Origin: CBDCWA01 sp046048295
GTDB taxonomy: Bacteria; Pseudomonadota; Alphaproteobacteria; Rhizobiales; Hyphomicrobiaceae
Assembly (NCBI GenBank): GCA_046048295.1
Contig: JBJOGJ010000043.1
Location: 1-22,099 of the forward strand
Direction: 5' to 3'
DNA: 22,099 nucleotides
Below the pieces are notes generated by a model. The model was not told the DNA's origin. It ran no database searches and saw only the letters and a list, made by a program, of their open reading frames with translations. Within the stretch, counting starts at the first letter, position 1; each line of letters begins with the position of its first letter. Below are positions 8,528 through 15,963 of this stretch, piece after piece. Both the position numbers and the translations under genes were made by a program.

Positions 8528-8562
8528 TTGATCGCTGGCTTGCGTTCCAGCATAACGAACGC
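8528..8562 (+). promoter_or_regulatory. ftsE: Probable ftsEX control element: weak promoter overlapping nested inverted repeats
   Basis: The 235-base gap 8360-8594 holds the divergent promoters of the receiver gene and ftsE. TTGATC (8528-8533), 17 bases, then CATAAC (8551-8556) is a plausible sigma-70 promoter. In the same stretch GCTGG (8534-8538) pairs with CCAGC (8547-8551), and GCGTT (8542-8546), inside that loop, pairs with AACGC (8558-8562). The order of arms is that of an H-type pseudoknot. If the promoter is real, the repeats are DNA operators; if transcription starts upstream, they could fold in the leader. Confidence 0.3.
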
Positions 8563-8594
8563 CTGTAATCAAGGTTGGTGGAGCCGCGTGCGCC

Positions 8595-9251
8595 GTGATT
8601 CGTCTTGACAACGTTGGTCTGAGGTATGGCAACGGCTCCGAGGTGCTCCGCGAGGTCAACTTCCACTTGAAGCCTGGCTCATTCCACTTCCTTAGTGGCG
8701 CGTCCGGTGCTGGCAAGACTTCGCTGCTGCGCATGCTGTTCATGTCGATCAGCCCGACACGCGGCCACATTTCCCTGTTCGATCAGGACGTCACGCACAT
8801 TACGCCCGGCCAGCGTGCCGAGCTTCGCCGCAGGATCGGCATCGTCTTTCAGGATTTCCGGCTCCTCGATCATTTGACGACATGGGACAACGTTGCCCTT
8901 CCGTTGCGTGTGACAGGCAAACGCATCAAGGACTATAAGGAAGATGTGACCGATTTGCTGCAGTGGGTTGGCCTGGGCGATCGCATGCACGTGTTTCCTT
9001 CGGTCCTTTCTGGTGGTGAAAAGCAGCGCGCCGCAATTGCCCGCGCGGTCATCGGTAAACCCGAATTGCTTCTGGCCGACGAGCCGACGGGCAATGTCGA
9101 CCCTCAGATGGCGCGTCGCCTCCTCCGCCTTTTCGTCGAACTCAACCGGCTCGGGACGTCGGTCGTAATAGCCACCCACGATCATCAACTGATGCGGCAT
9201 TTCAAGGCGCCGCGTCTCGACCTTCATGAAGGCCATGTCCGGATCCTATAA
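8595..9251 (+). CDS. ftsE: Cell division ATP-binding protein FtsE
   Basis: The ABC-type ATPase of the FtsEX complex, which sits at the division site and activates peptidoglycan hydrolases in the periplasm through FtsX. The protein has 218 residues, normal for FtsE. Walker A is GASGAGKT (35-42), the Q-loop is VFQDFRLLDHLT, the signature LSGGEKQRAAIARA begins at 138, Walker B is LLLADEPTGNVD (158-169), and the switch His is in ATHDHQL. It starts with GTG at 8595; GGTGGAG ending at 8583 is an acceptable but distant ribosome binding site. The stop lies 26 bases inside ftsX. Confidence 0.97.
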   Translation: MIRLDNVGLRYGNGSEVLREVNFHLKPGSFHFLSGASGAGKTSLLRMLFMSISPTRGHISLFDQDVTHITPGQRAELRRRIGIVFQDFRLLDHLTTWDNVALPLRVTGKRIKDYKEDVTDLLQWVGLGDRMHVFPSVLSGGEKQRAAIARAVIGKPELLLADEPTGNVDPQMARRLLRLFVELNRLGTSVVIATHDHQLMRHFKAPRLDLHEGHVRIL

Positions 9252-10338
9252 TCGTCCGCCCCCGGGCCGCACCGGGCGTCCGCCGGCACCAGGCCTCGAC
9301 CCCTACGAGTACTACGATGGGCCGCTGACGGGCTCGCCGAGCATGCGTGGCCCGTACGACTCTCCTGTTTCGCAACCGGCGCCGGATCTTGATCGGGATT
9401 TCTACGCAACGAAGCGCGCTGGAGCACCCGCCGCTGAACCTTCGAATTCACCGATCGTTTCGGCGGATTCGGTGACCGGCCGATCGTTGACGTTGGTCAT
9501 TTCTATCATGTGCTTCCTTGCGTGCCTCACCGTTGGCGCCGTGTATCTGATGAACCGCTCCGCCGCCGCGTGGACGGCCAACATTGCGAGCGAGGTCACG
9601 GTGCAGGTGGAAGTGGTCGATGCCAGGCAATCGGAAAACCTCGTTGCCGCCGTGACCGAATTCCTCCGCCGCCAGCCCGGTGTCGCCGGAGTTACGCCAT
9701 TCTCGCTCGAACGATCCGCCTCACTGTTGGAGCCCTGGCTCGGATCCGCCGACGTATTGAAGGCACTTCCGGTGCCGCGTCTCATCGCCGTCGAGTTGGA
9801 TCGCACGGCGCCGAGCGACCTCGACCGTCTTGGTGAGAGCCTGTCCCGCCGCTTCAAGGGCGCGCGTCTTGATGATCACAGAACTTGGCGTCAGCAGATT
9901 CAGGCAGTTACCCGGTCGTTCGCCTTGGGCGGCTTGGCCATCCTCCTGCTGGTCGGCGCCGCGACGACGGCAATCATCGTTTCCGCGACCCGCAGCGCGA
10001 TGGCGTCCAACCGCGAGATCGTCGAGGTGTTGCACTTCGTTGGCGCCACCGACAAGTTCATTGCCCGCGAATTCGAGCGGCACTTCCTGACGCTGGGCAT
10101 TCGAGCAGGTCTCGTCGGGGCCATATCGTCCATGGCGGTATTTGCCATCATGCCCGCGCTCTTGTATGCGCTTGGCGGCGGATCCGTTGCTTCAGCGGAG
10201 CTGCGCCGGCTGGTCGGATCCGGCCTGTTGGACCTGCAAGGCTACATTTGGCTCGGTGTCGTTGTGTTCGTGATTGCTGCCCTTTGCATGTTCACCTCCC
10301 GCCTGGGCGTGTATCGCATTTTGCACACCCAGCAATGA
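9226..10338 (+). CDS. ftsX: Cell division protein FtsX with a long Pro/Tyr-rich cytoplasmic N-terminus
   Basis: The membrane partner of FtsE, 370 residues. Transmembrane segments are at about 88-108, 231-253, 291-316 and 338-358, the usual FtsX topology. The large periplasmic loop (~110-225), which contacts hydrolase adaptors, lies between the first two. EVLHFVGATDKFIAREFERHFL (~267-288, between the second and third segments) is the conserved cytoplasmic helix that couples to FtsE. The first ~85 residues are rich in Pro, Gly and Tyr and look disordered. ATG 9226 overlaps ftsE by 26 bases. ATG 9235, nine bases on, is an alternative, and neither has a well-spaced ribosome binding site. Confidence 0.94.
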   Translation: MKAMSGSYNRPPPGRTGRPPAPGLDPYEYYDGPLTGSPSMRGPYDSPVSQPAPDLDRDFYATKRAGAPAAEPSNSPIVSADSVTGRSLTLVISIMCFLACLTVGAVYLMNRSAAAWTANIASEVTVQVEVVDARQSENLVAAVTEFLRRQPGVAGVTPFSLERSASLLEPWLGSADVLKALPVPRLIAVELDRTAPSDLDRLGESLSRRFKGARLDDHRTWRQQIQAVTRSFALGGLAILLLVGAATTAIIVSATRSAMASNREIVEVLHFVGATDKFIAREFERHFLTLGIRAGLVGAISSMAVFAIMPALLYALGGGSVASAELRRLVGSGLLDLQGYIWLGVVVFVIAALCMFTSRLGVYRILHTQQ

Positions 10339-10375
10339 TTTCTGGTCATGTGTTTCTTAAAGTCGCAGGAGCACA

Positions 10376-10462
10376 ATGCGTTTCTGGTTGATGATATGTC
10401 TTATGCCGCAGGGACATAGAAGCGGCGTTTTCGATGGTTGCGTCGCTCGGAAGTGGGCATGA
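10376..10462 (+). CDS. Possible 28-codon coupling micro-ORF upstream of the DUF218 gene
   Basis: ATG at 10376 follows AGGAG (10367-10371) with 4 bases between. The frame has 28 codons (starting MRFWLMICLM, ending ARKWA) and stops with TGA at 10460-10462. That stop overlaps the ATG of the next gene in the four-base ATGA arrangement typical of translational coupling. The peptide begins with a hydrophobic stretch but has no recognisable domain. The support is only the ribosome binding site and the overlap, so chance remains possible. Confidence 0.4.
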   Translation: MRFWLMICLMPQGHRSGVFDGCVARKWA

Positions 10463-11100
10463 GAGGAACGGCGCGATACGTGATTACTTTGGCGGTGGGG
10501 CTGACGGCGCTGCTGCTGTTCGGCTTTGTCCTGTTCGCTGTAAGCGCTTCCCATGAGCCCGACCGCGCCCCGCCCAGGAGCGACGCAATTGTCGTGCTGA
10601 CTGGTGCTGGCAACAGGATAACGGTTGGCGGACGCCTGCTTGCCGAACGCCGTGCCGGGCGGCTCCTCATTTCCGGCGTCAACCGCAAGACCAGTCTCGC
10701 TGACGTCTTCCGGCTTGCCCGGCTGGAGAGGGAGACGTTCCGCTGCTGCGTGGAACTCGGTTATGAGGCGCAGGACACCGTTGGCAATGCCGTCGAGACG
10801 CAGAAGTGGGTGCGTCGCCTCGGCATCAGGCGCCTGATCGTGGTTACGTCCAGCTATCACATGCCGAGAAGCCTGACGGAACTCCGTGGCGCACTCCCCG
10901 ACACCGAGCTCATACCGTATCCCGTCGTGCCGCCCAGCCTGAAGCTGAAGCCGTGGTGGTTGAGTTATACGACGACTCGCACGCTCCTTGCCGAATATCT
11001 GAAGCTACTTCCGGCGGCAGCGAGGTTTGCTGCCGCCCGGGTCCTGAAGCCTTTTTCTGGGAGCCACGAGACGGCGAATGTCGACATCTCCTCCCGTTGA
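10459..11100 (+). CDS. DUF218 (YdcF/SanA/ElyC-like) envelope protein
   Basis: A 213-residue protein with an N-terminal membrane anchor or signal (~8-30, ITLAVGLTALLLFGFVLFAV) and a DUF218 domain. Family landmarks are SDAIVVLTGAGNRITVGGRLLAE, LLISGV, NAVETQKWVRRLGIRRLIVVTSSYHMPRS and ELIPYPV. The ATG at 10459 is preceded by GGAAG with a 5-base spacer; an in-frame TTG at 10438 is possible but less likely. Characterised relatives (ElyC, SanA) affect peptidoglycan or envelope barrier function, though their chemistry is unclear, so a periplasmic envelope role is an inference supported by the ftsEX and plsC neighbours. Its end overlaps plsC by 23 bases. Confidence 0.9.
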   Translation: MRGTARYVITLAVGLTALLLFGFVLFAVSASHEPDRAPPRSDAIVVLTGAGNRITVGGRLLAERRAGRLLISGVNRKTSLADVFRLARLERETFRCCVELGYEAQDTVGNAVETQKWVRRLGIRRLIVVTSSYHMPRSLTELRGALPDTELIPYPVVPPSLKLKPWWLSYTTTRTLLAEYLKLLPAAARFAAARVLKPFSGSHETANVDISSR

Positions 11101-11860
11101 CCGGCCAGCGCCCGGCCTGCGCTCGATACTGTTCGCAGGGAGTTTCTACCTGGCGACAGCGCTATTTCTTGTCGTCGGCAGCCCGCTCCTCATCGGGCCT
11201 CGTAGGTGGGCGATGGCAGGACTCGATGCCCATGCCAGGGTGTGCGTATGGTTGCTACGCGTTGTCGCCGGCATCCGGATGGAGGTGCGGGGTCACGAAA
11301 AACTGCCGCGCGGCGCTGCCCTCATCGTCTCCAAGCATCAGTCGGCTTGGGACACCTTCGCTCTGATTCCGCTCTTTCACGACCCGGCGATCGTTCTCAA
11401 AGCTGAACTCCGCCATATCCCTCTGTATGGCTGGTTCTGCATGAAGTTCGAGCACATTATGGTGAAACGGGACCGCGCGGCCGTCGCCCTCAAGGCCATG
11501 ATCGCCGACGCGGCGGACCGCGCCGCTCAGGGCCGCCAGATCCTCATTTTTCCCGAAGGGACCCGTCGCTCCCCAGGCGCGCCACCGGACTACAAGCCCG
11601 GCTATGTGGCGCTCTATGAGGGCCTGGGCCTTCCCTGTTACCCGGTGGCGCTGAATTCCGGTGTCTTCTGGCCCCGCCAGTCTCTCGTCCGTGGCCCCGG
11701 CACGATAGTGGTCGAGATACTGGACCCATTGCCGCCCGGTCTGCCTCGCGCTGAATTCAGGCGCCGGCTGGAAGCCGCAATCGAAAATGCCTCGAATGGT
11801 CTGTTATCCATCGACGCCCCCCGGGGAACCTCGTCCGGACCGGTTTCCGCCGCCCCGTGA
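11078..11860 (+). CDS. plsC: 1-acyl-sn-glycerol-3-phosphate acyltransferase (PlsC family)
   Basis: A 260-residue membrane-associated acyltransferase that adds the second acyl chain in phosphatidic acid synthesis. A hydrophobic segment lies at about 16-41. The catalytic HX4D motif is HQSAWD (His87-Asp92). The substrate-binding FPEGTR is at 158-163, and YPVALNSGVFW is the fourth conserved block. The length is usual. It overlaps the end of the DUF218 gene in another frame and is probably co-transcribed with ftsEX. The enzyme family is clear; a related lyso-lipid acyltransferase specificity (for example ornithine lipid OlsA) cannot be excluded by motif alone. Confidence 0.92.
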   Translation: MSTSPPVDRPAPGLRSILFAGSFYLATALFLVVGSPLLIGPRRWAMAGLDAHARVCVWLLRVVAGIRMEVRGHEKLPRGAALIVSKHQSAWDTFALIPLFHDPAIVLKAELRHIPLYGWFCMKFEHIMVKRDRAAVALKAMIADAADRAAQGRQILIFPEGTRRSPGAPPDYKPGYVALYEGLGLPCYPVALNSGVFWPRQSLVRGPGTIVVEILDPLPPGLPRAEFRRRLEAAIENASNGLLSIDAPRGTSSGPVSAAP

Positions 11861-11865
11861 AAGCC

Positions 11866-11886
11866 AGGAACATTTAAGGAACATTT
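11866..11886 (+). repeat. Tandem AGGAACATTT repeat beside the nrdJ promoter
   Basis: AGGAACATTT occurs at 11866-11875 and again at 11877-11886. The period is exactly 11 bases, so both copies face the same side of the helix. The second copy ends two bases before the -35 element at 11889. This geometry suits an activator or repressor contacting RNA polymerase. It does not match the NrdR box or the CtrA TTAA-N7-TTAA site as I know them. Confidence 0.45.
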
Positions 11887-11888
11887 CG

Positions 11889-11918
11889 TTGACGTCGCCG
11901 TGCTAGCCACGATATGAT
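11889..11918 (+). promoter_or_regulatory. nrdJ: Sigma-70-type promoter of nrdJ
   Basis: TTGACG (11889-11894), an 18-base spacer and TATGAT (11913-11918) each match the sigma-70 consensus at five of six positions. Transcription would begin about 6-8 bases downstream, at 11924-11926, exactly over the ATG of nrdJ (11925-11927). No Shine-Dalgarno sequence precedes that ATG. Confidence 0.6.
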
Positions 11919-11924
11919 TGCGAT

Positions 11925-14282
11925 ATGCCCGACGATATGCACAGCGCTGACGGCCATCCCCACCCGTTCGAGGTCGCACCGATTTCGGAAGAGATCTGGC
12001 GCCTAAAGTACCAGCTGACGGTCGATGGCGGGCCATCGGGGCAGTGCCCGGACGCGTCGATATCGGATACCTGGGAGCGGCTGGCGCGCGTCATGGCATC
12101 TGTCGAAACCGGCGGTCGGGCTGTCCGCGAACGATGGCGAAAGACGTTTCTCGACGCTGTCGCAGATTTTGGTTTCCTTCCTGCAGGACGGATAATCGCC
12201 GGGGCCGGAGCCAAGGCACGGAAAGTCACGCTGTTCAACTGCTTCGTCATGGCTGACCTGGAGGATGATCTCTCCGCCATTTTCAACGGCGTTCGCGATG
12301 CGGCGCTCACCATGCAGCAGGGTGGAGGCATCGGCCAGGATTTCTCGACCCTGCGCCCGCGCGGTGCCATGGTGCACAGCGTCGGTGCTGAGGCCTCGGG
12401 CCCGGTCAGCTTCATGGATGTGTGGGATGCGATGTGCCGCACATTGATGTCTGCTGGCGCCCGTCGCGGCGCCATGATGGCAACCCTTCGTTGCGATCAT
12501 CCCGACATCGAGGAGTTCGTTGCCGCCAAGTCCGACGCCTCCCGTCTCAGAAACTTCAACCTCTCGGTCCTGGTCACGGATGCATTCATAGCGGCGGTGC
12601 GCAAGGATGCGGATTGGCCCCTGGTATTCGGCGGCAAGGTCTACCGCACTGTGTCTGCGCGCGCTCTGTGGGAGCGGATCATGCGTGCGACATATGATTA
12701 TGCCGAGCCCGGAGTGATCTTCATCGATCGCATCAACGCCGAGAATAACCTCGCCTACTGCGAAGCGATCCACGCCACCAACCCTTGTGGCGAACAGCCG
12801 TTGCCGCCAAACGGCGCCTGCCTACTTGGGTCGATAAACCTGGCCCGGCTCGTATCGCACCCGTTTGCCCCGAATGCAGCCATCGACACTGCCCGGCTCG
12901 AGGAGCGCGTGCGCGCGGCGGTCCGCTTCCTCGACAACGCGATTGACGCCTCCCGCATGCCGCTTCCAGCTCAGAAGAAGGAGGCGCAGGCCAAGCGCCG
13001 CATCGGCCTCGGCGTAACCGGCCTTGCCGATGCACTGATTTTTTGTGGCCTGCGTTATGGCTCCGAAGCAGCCTGTCGTCAGGCCACCGCTTGGATGCGT
13101 ACGATTCAGAATGCCGCCTACGCGGAAAGTGCCGAGCTTGCCGCCGAAAAGGGACCGTTTCCACTTTATGATTCAGTGAAGTTGCTGAGCCGTCCTGGTC
13201 CGCAGCGCCTGGATCCTGAGGTTCGGGCCCTCGTCGCACGCCACGGCCTTCGCAACGGCTGCCTCACGTCCATTGCCCCTACGGGTACCATCTCGCTTCT
13301 GGCTGGCAACGTGTCGAGTGGCGTGGAACCAGTGTTTGCTTTATCCTATCGCCGCGGTGTTCGCGATCAATCTGGCACCGTCCATGAGCAGCGCATTGAG
13401 GACTATGCCGTCACACTTTTCCGAAGCCGCTATGGCACCGACGCGCCGTTGCCGGACACTTTCGTCACGACCGCCGCCATCCGGCCCGGGGAACACCTAG
13501 CAATGCAGGCTGCCGTCCAGCCCTACGTCGACAGCTCCATATCGAAGACGATCAATTGCACCGCCGATATCCCCTTCGATACGTTTAAGGACATCTACCT
13601 GGAGGCCTATGACATGGGGCTGAAGGGCTGCACGACGTTTCGCCCCAACGAGGTTACTGGCGCCGTGTTGTCGGCCGATGCCGAGGAGCAGGAGGCCATT
13701 TCGTCAAATCCTGCCTCTGAAGTGATCTGCCAGGACTTGCCTATCGAGCGTGAGCCAGCGCTTGCCGGCCTCACCTATAAGCTCAAGTGGCCCGGGAGTG
13801 ACCACGCCATCTATGTCACCATCAACGACATTGAGTACGAAGGCCGTCGCCGCCCCTTCGAGATTTTCATCAACACCAAGAACCTTGAGCACTATGCCTG
13901 GACCGTGGCCCTCACCCGCATGATCTCCGCCGTCTTCCGCCGCGGTGGTGACGTCTCCTTCGTGGTGGAGGAATTGAAGGCAGTATTCGATCCCCAGGGC
14001 GGGCAGTGGATGCAGGGGCACTACGTCCCGAGTCTCCTGGCGGCCATCGGCGAAATCATCGAGGGACATATGGTGCGTACCGGCTTCCTGCCGGCTTCAG
14101 CTGAGCTTCGACGCTCGAGATCCCTTTCCCATTCGAGCCCGGTGACGGCGCCGATAGAAGCCGGTTTCGCTGATCCCCCGCCCCCTGGCCGTGGACGCGG
14201 CTGCACGCGCTGCGGCCGGCGCGAGGTCTACCGCCACGAGGGGTGTTGGGTCTGCCATGCCTGCGGTTACTCCCGCTGCTGA
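11925..14282 (+). CDS. nrdJ: Adenosylcobalamin-dependent (class II) ribonucleotide reductase, compact form
   Basis: A 785-residue enzyme making deoxyribonucleotides with adenosylcobalamin, without oxygen or an NrdB partner. The active-site loop NPCGEQPLPPNGAC gives Asn286, the thiyl-radical Cys288, Glu290 and, 11 residues on, Cys299, which pairs with Cys106 (LFNCFVM) as the substrate-reducing disulfide. TIAPTGTISLLAGNVSSGVEP is split here as APTGTISLLAG and NVSSGVEP, another conserved block. The C-terminal 26 residues hold CTRC and CWVC, a likely zinc ribbon, followed by CGYSRC, a CX4C pair matching the shuttle cysteines of known reductases. No ATP-cone was seen at the N-terminus. ATG 11925 was chosen because the promoter places the RNA start there; ATG 11937 is the alternative. 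Many rhizobial class II enzymes are ~1200 residues, so this is a shorter subtype. Confidence 0.95.
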   Translation: MPDDMHSADGHPHPFEVAPISEEIWRLKYQLTVDGGPSGQCPDASISDTWERLARVMASVETGGRAVRERWRKTFLDAVADFGFLPAGRIIAGAGAKARKVTLFNCFVMADLEDDLSAIFNGVRDAALTMQQGGGIGQDFSTLRPRGAMVHSVGAEASGPVSFMDVWDAMCRTLMSAGARRGAMMATLRCDHPDIEEFVAAKSDASRLRNFNLSVLVTDAFIAAVRKDADWPLVFGGKVYRTVSARALWERIMRATYDYAEPGVIFIDRINAENNLAYCEAIHATNPCGEQPLPPNGACLLGSINLARLVSHPFAPNAAIDTARLEERVRAAVRFLDNAIDASRMPLPAQKKEAQAKRRIGLGVTGLADALIFCGLRYGSEAACRQATAWMRTIQNAAYAESAELAAEKGPFPLYDSVKLLSRPGPQRLDPEVRALVARHGLRNGCLTSIAPTGTISLLAGNVSSGVEPVFALSYRRGVRDQSGTVHEQRIEDYAVTLFRSRYGTDAPLPDTFVTTAAIRPGEHLAMQAAVQPYVDSSISKTINCTADIPFDTFKDIYLEAYDMGLKGCTTFRPNEVTGAVLSADAEEQEAISSNPASEVICQDLPIEREPALAGLTYKLKWPGSDHAIYVTINDIEYEGRRRPFEIFINTKNLEHYAWTVALTRMISAVFRRGGDVSFVVEELKAVFDPQGGQWMQGHYVPSLLAAIGEIIEGHMVRTGFLPASAELRRSRSLSHSSPVTAPIEAGFADPPPPGRGRGCTRCGRREVYRHEGCWVCHACGYSRC

Positions 14283-15025
14283 TCGCCGCCCCTTCCCGTT
14301 TCCTGTTGGCTGCGCCAGACAGCGATTTGTGTCCTATGCGTAAAGCGCCGCCGCTGGTCCGGTCGCATCAGCGGCGCCTGGACCGGGAACCGCTGGCAGG
14401 CGAGCCGCAACCCGCAAGTCTTGTTCTTGACGACGCTCATTCCATTCGTCCCCGGTGACGCAGAAAGCCGTGAGAAATGCGGCCCGACGAGTACCAGCAG
14501 CCGCCTGAGTTCGGCGTCGGTTATGCTGAGCCGCTCGAGTTGCTGGAGCGTCGCAAAGAGATAGTCCAGGTTGGCGCCCGATTTGCCAGAGGCGGCTCTG
14601 ATGAGTTTGGCCTGCCTGTCGAGCGGCAACCGGCCGGCATAGCTCGGATGTCGCCGCTCAGCCGTGAACGCTACTGCTGCTGTCGTTTCGTTCGACCCCG
14701 CCATTTGGACTTTGACGGCGCGCTCTCGGTAGACGCCGTTTATTTGCTCACGTGCCCTGAGATAGGCGAGCGTCTCGCGCCGGCGCTGGCTCGCTATCCT
14801 GAACGCCAGTCCCTCGCAGGTACCGCCGGCGTCCAGGCCGAGCACCAGCCCGGGCCGATCCGGACTGCCGCGATGATGTACCGAGTAGATGCAGAACCGC
14901 CGCTGAAACCCGAACAGCCGTGCTCGTGCAACCTCGGCTGCCTCGAAGCCTGGGTTCCACATCAGGGAACCGTAACCGAACACCCAGATCGAACCGTCCG
15001 CGCCGATGGGTGGCAGGTCGATCAT
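14267..15025 (-). CDS. chaC: ChaC-type gamma-glutamylcyclotransferase with a basic C-terminal tail
   Basis: Residues ~12-180 match ChaC, which cleaves glutathione to 5-oxoproline and Cys-Gly. WVFGYGSLMWNPGF (14-27) is the family signature binding the gamma-glutamyl group. LAYLRAREQINGVY carries the presumed catalytic Glu (Glu93). YLFATLQQLERLSITD matches the C-terminal helix of the domain. Residues ~190-252 have no recognisable domain and are rich in Arg and Gln. That tail ends by overlapping the convergent nrdJ stop by 16 bases. The ATG at 15025 overlaps the tyrC stop (ATGA) and follows GCGGAG at a 7-base spacing, so it is the last gene of the hisC-tyrC operon. Confidence 0.9.
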   Translation of the reverse strand: MIDLPPIGADGSIWVFGYGSLMWNPGFEAAEVARARLFGFQRRFCIYSVHHRGSPDRPGLVLGLDAGGTCEGLAFRIASQRRRETLAYLRAREQINGVYRERAVKVQMAGSNETTAAVAFTAERRHPSYAGRLPLDRQAKLIRAASGKSGANLDYLFATLQQLERLSITDAELRRLLVLVGPHFSRLSASPGTNGMSVVKNKTCGLRLACQRFPVQAPLMRPDQRRRFTHRTQIAVWRSQQETGRGGDQQRE

Positions 15026-15963
15026 TCCGAATCTCCGCCGTCCTTCTTCGTTTCCGTCCGCCTTCCGAAATCCGGAGAGGCGGTGTCCTGACCGGCCTGG
15101 ATGATCTCGCGCCGAACGCTGCGCGCCTCGCCGAACAATCGGTAGAGTGTCTCGCCGTCGCCGTACCGGACCGCGCGCTGCAGGTTCGAAAGATCTTCAC
15201 TGAACCGGCCCAGCATTTCCAGCACCGCTTCCCGGTTGTTGAGGAAGACGTCCCGCCACATGGTCGGGTCCGATGCCGCGATGCGCGTGAAGTCCCGGAA
15301 ACCGCCGGCCGAGAATTTGATGACCTCTCGGTTCGTCACGCGTTCCAGATGGGCCGCCGTGTTGACGATGTTGAACGCGATCAGGTGCGGCACGTGCGAG
15401 GTGATGGCGAGTACCATGTCGTGGTGTTCGGGCGTCATGATCTCGACATTCGAGCCCATCGCTTCCCAAAGCGCCCTGAGCCGCGTGATTGCCTCGGGCT
15501 CCGTTCCTTCGGGCGGGGTCAGGATGCACCAACGGTTGTCGAACAGCTCTGCGAAGCCGGCTTCCGGGCCGGAGTACTCCGTCCCTGCTATCGGGTGCCC
15601 TGGCACGAAATGCACCCCCGGTGGAAGATGCGGCGCGACGTCCCGAACCACCGCCGCCTTCACCGAGCCGACGTCCGAGACTATGGCACCTGCCTTGAGG
15701 TGCGGGCCGATCTCCGCTGCAAGTTCGCCGTAGACGCCGACGGGTGCACACAGGATGACGAGGTCGGCGCCCTCGGCGGCCTCCGCTGCCGTCTCGAATG
15801 CTTGTTCTACGATTCCGATCCTGAGCGCTGTTGCACGGGTGGCGGCGCTTCGGGCATGCCCCACCAGTTCGCCTGCGAGCCCGCTCCGTTGCACCGCCCT
15901 GCATATTGACGAACCGATGAGGCCCAGACCGATAAGGGAGATCCGCTCGAACGACGCTGCCAT
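15022..15963 (-). CDS. tyrC: Prephenate/arogenate (cyclohexadienyl) dehydrogenase TyrC/TyrA
   Basis: A 313-residue NAD(P)-dependent dehydrogenase that oxidatively decarboxylates prephenate or arogenate on the way to tyrosine. The Rossmann motif is LIGLGLIGSS near the N-terminus. VSDVGSVKAAV, FVPGHPIAGTEYSGPEAGF and LAITSHVPHLIAF are classic TyrA blocks. There is no chorismate mutase or ACT domain. ATG 15963 is preceded by GGGAGG at a 5-base spacing and shares one base with the hisC stop (TGATG). GTG 15966 is a weaker alternative. The residue choice that would separate prephenate from arogenate preference cannot be judged by eye. Confidence 0.95.
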   Translation of the reverse strand: MAASFERISLIGLGLIGSSICRAVQRSGLAGELVGHARSAATRATALRIGIVEQAFETAAEAAEGADLVILCAPVGVYGELAAEIGPHLKAGAIVSDVGSVKAAVVRDVAPHLPPGVHFVPGHPIAGTEYSGPEAGFAELFDNRWCILTPPEGTEPEAITRLRALWEAMGSNVEIMTPEHHDMVLAITSHVPHLIAFNIVNTAAHLERVTNREVIKFSAGGFRDFTRIAASDPTMWRDVFLNNREAVLEMLGRFSEDLSNLQRAVRYGDGETLYRLFGEARSVRREIIQAGQDTASPDFGRRTETKKDGGDSE

